This document shows positions 59,457 through 64,000 of a stretch of DNA of 64,000 bases, piece by piece. The position numbers and the translations under genes are program-made. Under the pieces are notes generated by a model. The model was given only the letters and a program-made list of their open reading frames with translations. It was not told the origin of the DNA and searched no databases. Each line of letters starts with the position of its first letter. Position 1 is the first letter of the stretch. Source of the DNA: Bacillota bacterium (GTDB taxonomy: Bacteria > Bacillota > Bacilli > Paenibacillales > NBRC-103111); the NCBI GenBank assembly GCA_023388055.1, contig JAEWGW010000015.1, forward strand, positions 1 to 64,000, read 5' to 3'.

Positions 59457-59585
59457 ATGTATGATCCCCGGGAACACATTCATGATGACCCTCTTAGCCA
59501 AACTGACTCTACTCTTGGGTTTGCCATTTTCTTCGGCTTCAGCTTCCTGCTTGCGGTCGCCGCCACCGTCGCTTCCGTGCTGTAG
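59457..59585 (+). CDS. Small single-span membrane protein, 42 residues
   Basis: ATG preceded by AGGAGGTACCGCCAGCT; promoter upstream and terminator 18 bp downstream, so all signals of a real gene are present. Product MYDPREHIHDDPLSQTDSTL (acidic head) then GFAIFFGFSFLLAVAATVASVL (one membrane helix). The layout resembles the short YqzM-like proteins of Bacilli (polar head with D/S residues, GFxxxFGF helix), but similarity is only suggestive. Confidence 0.72.
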   Translation: MYDPREHIHDDPLSQTDSTLGFAIFFGFSFLLAVAATVASVL

Positions 59586-59602
59586 CACCTCCTTCAACGA
59601 CA

Positions 59603-59630
59603 AAACCCGACCAGGTGGCCGGGTTTTCTT
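59603..59630 (+). terminator. Terminator of the small membrane protein gene
   Basis: AAACCCGACC-AGGT-GGCCGGGTTTTCTTT, stem of about 8 bp with T-rich tail. Confidence 0.82.
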
Positions 59631-59642
59631 TGGCTATTCATT

Positions 59643-59715
59643 GGCATCACAGGAGTTGCTTGGCATCACGGAAGTCGCTCTGCATCACAGGAGTTGCTCG
59701 GCATCATGAGAGTTG
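59643..59715. repeat. Tandem repeat of about 19 bp, four copies
   Basis: Units GGCATCACAGGAGTTGCTT, GGCATCACGGAAGTCGCTCT, GCATCACAGGAGTTGCTC and GGCATCATGAGAGTTGG follow one another between the terminator and the dnaI stop codon. Possibly polymorphic in copy number. Confidence 0.75.
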
Positions 59716-59728
59716 GAACGAACGGCGG

Positions 59729-60688
59729 TCACTCCCGCTCCAGATTCCGTTTATTGGTCCCATGCACCTCGATAATATCCACATAATGACGGATGCGGTC
59801 CATAATCCGTTGTCCCTTAAACTCCTCATCCCCGTCCTTGCTGGTGAAGCTGAAGTGCTTTTCCAGCCCGCCGAACTCGTAATTGGAGGTAAAAAAGGTC
59901 GGTTTGCGGTTCATCCGGTAATTCAGAATGGTCCCCAGCACATGATCCCGGAGCCAGGGGTTCATATTTTCCGCGCCGATATCGTCAAATACCAGCAGAT
60001 CCGTCTCCTTCATCAGCTCAATGGTATCCTTCAGCTTGTGGGGCTCCCCGAACATGGCCTTCAAATCCTCGGAGAAATCCGGCATATACACAATCACGCC
60101 GCTTAAGCCTTGTTTGGCCAGCTCATACAGCATATAACACATCAAAAAGGTCTTCCCTGTGCCCAGCGGTCCCTGGAGATACAGCCCTCTGGTAGGCAGT
60201 CCGGTTTCCTTCGTACGGTCGATGTAATCCACCAGATAACCTACAGCCTCAGCGCGTTCGCTATCCGCCCGCACAATCTCCTTCAGATCGTAACCCCGGG
60301 TCAGCGTGCCCTGATCGACATAAAAGCTGGTGATCCGGCGTTTCACCGCCTCCTCCGCTTCCCACACGGTGTACCGGGGACAAGGGACCTTCTGGTCGTA
60401 AATCTGCTGGCGCCCGTGAATTTCATCCACCATGAGCCGTGTAGCATGCCCCTCCAGCTCATTGGGGCACTTGTCCAGCCCCGGACACTCCCGGCAGGTC
60501 CGGTATTCCTTGACATATTGGTACATCTTATTGAGATTTAAGTTGATATCCTCATCTGTGAGCTCGGGGTATTTGGCCCGCCACTTTTGCACAAGCGGGT
60601 CCTGCAGAACCGCACGGTACCGCTCCTCCGCCTGCTTGCGCAAGGCCGCGAACGGCAGGGTGCGAAGGACCTCCGACATGGATTCCAT
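59729..60688 (-). CDS. dnaI: Primosomal protein DnaI (helicase loader)
   Basis: 319 residues. N-terminal zinc-binding domain (CRECPGLDKCPN) and C-terminal AAA+ ATPase with Walker A LQGPLGTGKTFLM, Walker B DLLVFDDIGAE and an arginine-containing GQRIMDRIRHYVD segment. Loads the replicative helicase DnaC together with DnaB and DnaD in Bacillus. Downstream of dnaB as usual in Firmicutes, but with 156 bp of repeats between. Confidence 0.95.
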   Translation of the reverse strand: MESMSEVLRTLPFAALRKQAEERYRAVLQDPLVQKWRAKYPELTDEDINLNLNKMYQYVKEYRTCRECPGLDKCPNELEGHATRLMVDEIHGRQQIYDQKVPCPRYTVWEAEEAVKRRITSFYVDQGTLTRGYDLKEIVRADSERAEAVGYLVDYIDRTKETGLPTRGLYLQGPLGTGKTFLMCYMLYELAKQGLSGVIVYMPDFSEDLKAMFGEPHKLKDTIELMKETDLLVFDDIGAENMNPWLRDHVLGTILNYRMNRKPTFFTSNYEFGGLEKHFSFTSKDGDEEFKGQRIMDRIRHYVDIIEVHGTNKRNLERE

Positions 60689-60702
60689 TCAGGTCACCTC
60701 CT

Positions 60703-60830
60703 GAGGCTTTTGCCGTCAGGCAAAAGCCAACTTCGTAAGCATTTGCTAAGGGCTTTGTCGATAGACAAAGCCAACTTCGTAAGCATTGACTTTGGCCTTT
60801 TGCCGTCAAGCAAAAGCCTACTTCGTTAAT
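60703..60830. repeat. Three hairpin-forming repeats between dnaB and dnaI
   Basis: Units of about 43 bp: GGCTTTTGCCGTCAGGCAAAAGCC + AACTTCGTAAGCATT (60702-60740), GGCTTTGTCGATAGACAAAGCC + AACTTCGTAAGCATT (60751-60788), and GGCCTTTTGCCGTCAAGCAAAAGCC + TACTTCGTTAAT (60791-60828). Each has its own inverted arms around a short loop, with compensated changes (TTTTGCC/GGCAAAA versus TTTGTC/GACAAA) between copies, which shows that the hairpin is kept. Confidence 0.82.
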
Positions 60831-60844
60831 CTCCGCTGGGGCTG

Positions 60845-62377
60845 CTACGCCCTTCCTTCTTCCCATCTGCTGGCCTTCTTGATGATGGCCTCCATCTCTT
60901 CATCCGACAGCTGCTTGCGGCCTCCGGCTTTGTCCAGAGCCACCGGAATCACCGGCTTTTGCTTGCCCCCGCCTCTTGCCCCGCGGGACCCGCCTGACGC
61001 AGCGGTCTTCCCCGGAGCACCTGCAGCGGCAGACACTCCGTCGTCCTTACGTCTGGCGCCGGCCTTGGCCTTGTAACGCGCCTTCTCGCGGATATATTCC
61101 ACTGCATCCTCATAGCTGCCTACCTGCTTGCCCAGCAAGTCCGAGGCAATGGCCTCAATGGAATTTTTGACCCAGGAACGGCGGTCCGTATGAAGGAAGT
61201 GGATCAGAACATTAATAACCTCACCGTTGAGGCCGTAATTCAGGTCGATTTTCTCGAAAACATCCAATACACCGTCCGGCACTGTGCCGTGAGGAAAAAA
61301 CCGCTTCAGCACCAGCGTATAGGGTTCGTTCCGGAGCAGCATATTGTACTGGTGGACGTCACATTGGCCCTGGAACAGCGCCGGGACCTCCAGATAATAC
61401 TCCATCTGAACCCCTTTTTCCTGAAGCTCCTCATCCTGCCCGTCCTCGGCAGACTGGGCCGTCACCAACCGGTGGACCTTGCGTCCGGCGAATTCATCCC
61501 GACGTTTGGCCTGCCGGTACAGAAGATTGGCCCGGTATTGCAGTTCCTCAAACAGCAAATTGCCTTCCTCGTCGAAAATCCCGTCCTCATCCAGCAGCCG
61601 GCAGGTTTCCTGCAGCTCCAGATTGTACTTGCTCTTCGCTATGTTAATGGCTGCCAGATGTCCCTCCCGGAACTGCAGCGCCTCCACAAAAGGCCGGTTG
61701 CGCGAACCCTTGGGAAAACGGCGGATAATATCCGTGTAGGTAAAACCTTTGGTTTCGGTGTCCAACCCTCCCGACTTGTCCCGGCCGGCAGCTGTTTCAT
61801 ACAGCGCCTCCTCCAGATCAGGGTCCATCACCTTGGTGTTCAAGCGGAATAAGTCGTAGAACGGAACAGACAGCTGCTCTGTCGCGGCTCCATTAAGCTC
61901 GGCAGGCTCATCAGACAGCAGCTCGTCGCGCAGCTGCAGCAGCATCATCTTCCCGACCTTATCCCGGAGCAGCATAGCCAAATGCTGATTCCGGAAAAAT
62001 TCCTCCGGGGACAGCGGCTCAAACAGCCGGTACTCGTAGACGCATTCCTCCGATTCCGGATACAGACGGCGGCTGGTAGACAACAGCCCCACCGCTTCCA
62101 GCCGGGAGGTCAAATCCATAAACTGCCGGCGGCCCTTTTCCCCGGGCTCCAGCTCCATCTGCAAAAACAGCCTGCGCTGGGCTTCCAGGGGCGAATACCC
62201 CGCCTTATCCACGGGAAGCTGTTGGTGCAGCGTGTGGTACAAGGCAATGGCTCCCGGGCCGATCATGGGCTGATAGATGGAGGACAGCATCCTCAAGCCG
62301 AGACTTCCCACTGCGAAGCTCCGGCTGACGGTGAACCGGTGATGTTCCGTAAAATGCAATAAATTGGTTACTTTCAT
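60845..62377 (-). CDS. dnaB: Replication initiation and membrane attachment protein DnaB (helicase co-loader)
   Basis: 510 residues. N-terminal DnaB/DnaD winged-helix domain (about 20-120, LSSIYQPMIGPGAIALYHTLHQQL) and C-terminal DDBH2 domains (about 390-460, VPDGVLDVFEKIDLNYGLNGEVINVLIHFLHTDRRSWVKNSIEAIASD with a final YEDAVEYIREKARYK). The last 70 residues are Ala/Gly/Lys-rich. Recruits DnaI-DnaC at oriC and restart sites; unrelated to the E. coli helicase of the same name. ATG at 62377 follows GGGAGAAT; 62419 is an alternative. Confidence 0.93.
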   Translation of the reverse strand: MKVTNLLHFTEHHRFTVSRSFAVGSLGLRMLSSIYQPMIGPGAIALYHTLHQQLPVDKAGYSPLEAQRRLFLQMELEPGEKGRRQFMDLTSRLEAVGLLSTSRRLYPESEECVYEYRLFEPLSPEEFFRNQHLAMLLRDKVGKMMLLQLRDELLSDEPAELNGAATEQLSVPFYDLFRLNTKVMDPDLEEALYETAAGRDKSGGLDTETKGFTYTDIIRRFPKGSRNRPFVEALQFREGHLAAINIAKSKYNLELQETCRLLDEDGIFDEEGNLLFEELQYRANLLYRQAKRRDEFAGRKVHRLVTAQSAEDGQDEELQEKGVQMEYYLEVPALFQGQCDVHQYNMLLRNEPYTLVLKRFFPHGTVPDGVLDVFEKIDLNYGLNGEVINVLIHFLHTDRRSWVKNSIEAIASDLLGKQVGSYEDAVEYIREKARYKAKAGARRKDDGVSAAAGAPGKTAASGGSRGARGGGKQKPVIPVALDKAGGRKQLSDEEMEAIIKKASRWEEGRA

Positions 62378-62465
62378 CCGGTTATTCTCCCACCCGTTCC
62401 AATAGAGATCACCCTCCATTCTACCACAAGAATCGACACCGCAGATAGGAGTTTTCGAGAATCGC

Positions 62466-62510
62466 CAAAAAGCCTCCATACCCCGGCATACGCCATGGGC
62501 ATGAAGGCTT
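62466..62510 (-). terminator. Terminator of the alpha/beta hydrolase gene
   Basis: Minus strand: AAGCCTTCATGCC, loop, GGGGTATGGAGGCTT then TTTGG. Stem of about 12 bp with G-U pairs, 14 bp after the stop. Confidence 0.65.
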
Positions 62511-62523
62511 GATCCTCGCGGGT

Positions 62524-63393
62524 TTACAGCTGCTGCGCGGTTTCTCTTCCGGCGTTCAGATCCCCGGCAGGCACAGTGACCATCTCATCCGCTGCGGTTC
62601 TGGCCGGCCTCCGGACCGCTCCCCCGAAGCGCCGGGACACCCATTGCTCCACTATCCGGTTCATGGTGCGGGGGGCCTTGGTGGGCAGCTGATGGCTTGC
62701 TTTTTCAATAAAAATCAGATCCTTATAGGGCAGTCTTGCCTCCAGCAGCCTGGCATAACGGTGGAAGCTGACATCCTTCTCGCCATACAAAAGCAGCACT
62801 GGCTGCTGAATGGACGACAGCTGGTCGGTACAGGAATACGTCAGACTATGGTCGTAATACTCCCGGATATTGCGGCTGTCCCCTTCCACCGCGCCTTTAT
62901 AAAGATTGCTGAAGGTGAGGCTCATATCCGCGTTGCCCCAGCCCACCAATCCGCCCAGAAGCCGCTTGGCTTTCATCCGTGACAGTCCAGAAGCCGCCAG
63001 GATGCGGCCCTTCAAGTACCAATCGGAGGCTTCGGACATAGCAGAAATAAGGATTCCTCCGGTGAAGGTCTGAGGGTGGGTCAGCATCGCTTCCAGCGCA
63101 ATCCCGCCCCCCGTGGAATAGCCGCAAACCACGGCCTCCCGGATGTCCAGATGCTCCAGCAGCTGCCGAATATCCTCTACAATCAGGGAGTAAGTGACCG
63201 GAGCCGGTGACGGCTCGGATAAACCATGTCCGCGGATATCGAAGGTAATGATTTTGAAGGAGTCCGACAGCTGTGCCTTCTGATAATTAAAAATCTCCTG
63301 GTTTAAAAGGGGCGGATGAATAAAAACAAGTGGAATGCCGCGGCCATCGACATGGTAGTGGAGCCGGGTGCCGTTAACGAATGCCATGGGCAT
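62524..63393 (-). CDS. Alpha/beta hydrolase
   Basis: 289 residues. Oxyanion strand VFIHPPLLNQE, FDIRGHGLSEPS, nucleophile elbow VCGYSTGGGIALE (Ser about 94), acidic residue in LLLYGEKDVSFH and His in EKASHQLPTKAP: a complete catalytic triad. An Arg-rich tail of about 30 residues follows the fold. Substrate not inferable. AAAGGTGATC before the ATG. The 264-bp gap to hemQ holds one hairpin (AAATCGGC-AAA-GCCGATTT near 63533) and the hemQ promoter. Confidence 0.88.
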   Translation of the reverse strand: MPMAFVNGTRLHYHVDGRGIPLVFIHPPLLNQEIFNYQKAQLSDSFKIITFDIRGHGLSEPSPAPVTYSLIVEDIRQLLEHLDIREAVVCGYSTGGGIALEAMLTHPQTFTGGILISAMSEASDWYLKGRILAASGLSRMKAKRLLGGLVGWGNADMSLTFSNLYKGAVEGDSRNIREYYDHSLTYSCTDQLSSIQQPVLLLYGEKDVSFHRYARLLEARLPYKDLIFIEKASHQLPTKAPRTMNRIVEQWVSRRFGGAVRRPARTAADEMVTVPAGDLNAGRETAQQL

Positions 63394-63584
63394 AAGAGAT
63401 CACCTTTCTTTTACGGATTGGCTTGATGTCCTTAGCTTGGCACCTCCGCCTCCTGATCATACATGGGACCCTTATCCGCAACCCCTGGAATAACAGGTCC
63501 GAGCCGCAGGTGGCTGTGTTATGGAAGCCTCGAAATCGGCAAAGCCGATTTAAGGGTCTACGGAGCTCCTGGATGCCCGTCCGT

Positions 63585-63613
63585 TTGCCCTTTTATTTCA
63601 ATTTGTCTACAAT
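63585..63613 (+). promoter_or_regulatory. Sigma-A promoter of hemQ
   Basis: -35 TTGCCC (63585-63590), 17-bp spacer, -10 TACAAT (63608-63613), about 38 bp before the hemQ leader's ribosome site. Confidence 0.6.
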
Positions 63614-63657
63614 GTAATAGTGATTATCAAGTACATAAACAGCAGGGAGGATGTCCC

Positions 63658-64000
63658 ATGAGCGAAGCGGTTCAAACCCTGGAGGGCTGGTATGCCCTTC
63701 ATGATTTTCGGAGCATTGATTGGCAGTCCTGGAAGGCAAGTCCGCCGGAGCTGCGGGAGCAGGCCCTGGAGGAACTGAACCAGTTCCTGCGCCAATGTGA
63801 TCAAACGGGGGAAGCCGGAACAGGCAGCACCGCCTTTTACTCCATTGTCGGCCAGAAGGCAGATATCGTATTGATGCACCTGCGGGAAACCCTGGATGAA
63901 TTGAATGAGCTGGAAGCCAACTTCCAAAAAACGGCTTTCGCCGATTTCACCATCCCTACCTACTCTTACGTATCCGTGGTCGAGCTCTCCAGCTACATGG
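63658..64000 (+). CDS. hemQ: Coproheme decarboxylase HemQ/ChdC (3' end outside window)
   Basis: First 114 residues visible. MSEAVQTLEGWYALHDFRSIDWQSW is the hallmark N terminus of Firmicutes HemQ, followed by the chlorite dismutase-like ferredoxin fold with DIVLMHLRETLDELNELEANF and TYSYVSVVELSSYM. Converts coproheme III to heme b with hydrogen peroxide, the last step of the Gram-positive heme pathway. GGGAGGATG before the ATG. Confidence 0.93.
   Translation, partial: MSEAVQTLEGWYALHDFRSIDWQSWKASPPELREQALEELNQFLRQCDQTGEAGTGSTAFYSIVGQKADIVLMHLRETLDELNELEANFQKTAFADFTIPTYSYVSVVELSSYM

Noticed and set aside
60552..60866. 104-codon frame across the dnaB-dnaI gap
   Set aside because: It merely translates the repeated hairpin units; both flanking genes already account for the region.

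Overview
The window looks like a chromosomal piece of a nitrogen-fixing Paenibacillus: moderately high GC, Gram-positive Shine-Dalgarno sites (AAGGAGG) before almost every gene, a T-box before pheST, a tapA-sipW-tasA type matrix locus, and above all a compact nif cluster (nifB-H-D-K-E-N-X, nifX-associated gene, hesA, nifV) with GlnR-type boxes, the layout known from diazotrophic Paenibacillus. Genus assignment is inference from gene content and order.

Layout. 1-1.5 kb: end of a sensor kinase, repeats, a short acetyltransferase and a 57-residue gene. 1.6-5.5 kb (minus strand): surface/matrix cluster with a TapA-like protein, SipW, a TasA/camelysin protein, a wall-anchored protein ending in LPDTA and a class D sortase. 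5.7-10.4 kb: cysK, an MFS transporter, and pspA with a DUF350 membrane protein and a His-rich zinc-ribbon protein. 10.5-20.5 kb: housekeeping block mutS2, cvpA, an unusually long zapA, pheT, pheS and the Phe T-box. 20.7-28.3 kb: D-galactonate/KDG catabolism (IclR and AraC regulators, kdgK, dgoD, aldolase) and two MFS transporters. 28.3-34.7 kb: a glycyl radical enzyme, its activase and a sulfonate-type ABC transporter; active-site spacing points to isethionate sulfite-lyase (IslA/IslB). 34.8-36.0 kb: polysaccharide deacetylase. 36.1-49.0 kb: nif cluster. nifV has its own promoter with two GlnR boxes, separated from the other nif genes by about 1.3 kb of repeats; a small NifW-like gene overlaps hesA. 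49.3-54.5 kb: 3-methyladenine glycosylase, KtrA-type protein, a CPBP protease that overlaps uvrC tail to tail. 54.6-57.4 kb: MCP, CheW and HD-GYP genes in one operon. 57.5-58.6 kb: a tyrosine recombinase gene enclosed by perfect 28-bp inverted repeats. 58.7-64 kb: trxA, a 42-residue membrane protein, dnaI, dnaB, an alpha/beta hydrolase and the start of hemQ.

The most interesting locus is 57476-58647. The recombinase gene and a near-consensus sigma-A promoter lie between inverted 28-bp sites. The promoter points out of the segment into the HD-GYP/CheW/MCP operon, while the other end faces a strong bidirectional terminator after trxA. I infer a self-contained inversion switch that phase-varies a c-di-GMP/chemotaxis operon, drawn here in the ON orientation. 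The second is the putative islA-islB-ssuACB operon, which would release sulfite from a sulfonate under anoxia next to the sulfur-demanding nif genes.

Several families of short intergenic repeats (TAACGG-type arrays, a 67-bp element, TGCAAAAGTGCA elements, hairpin repeats before dnaI) fill most long gaps. No tRNA, rRNA, insertion sequence or CRISPR array was found.
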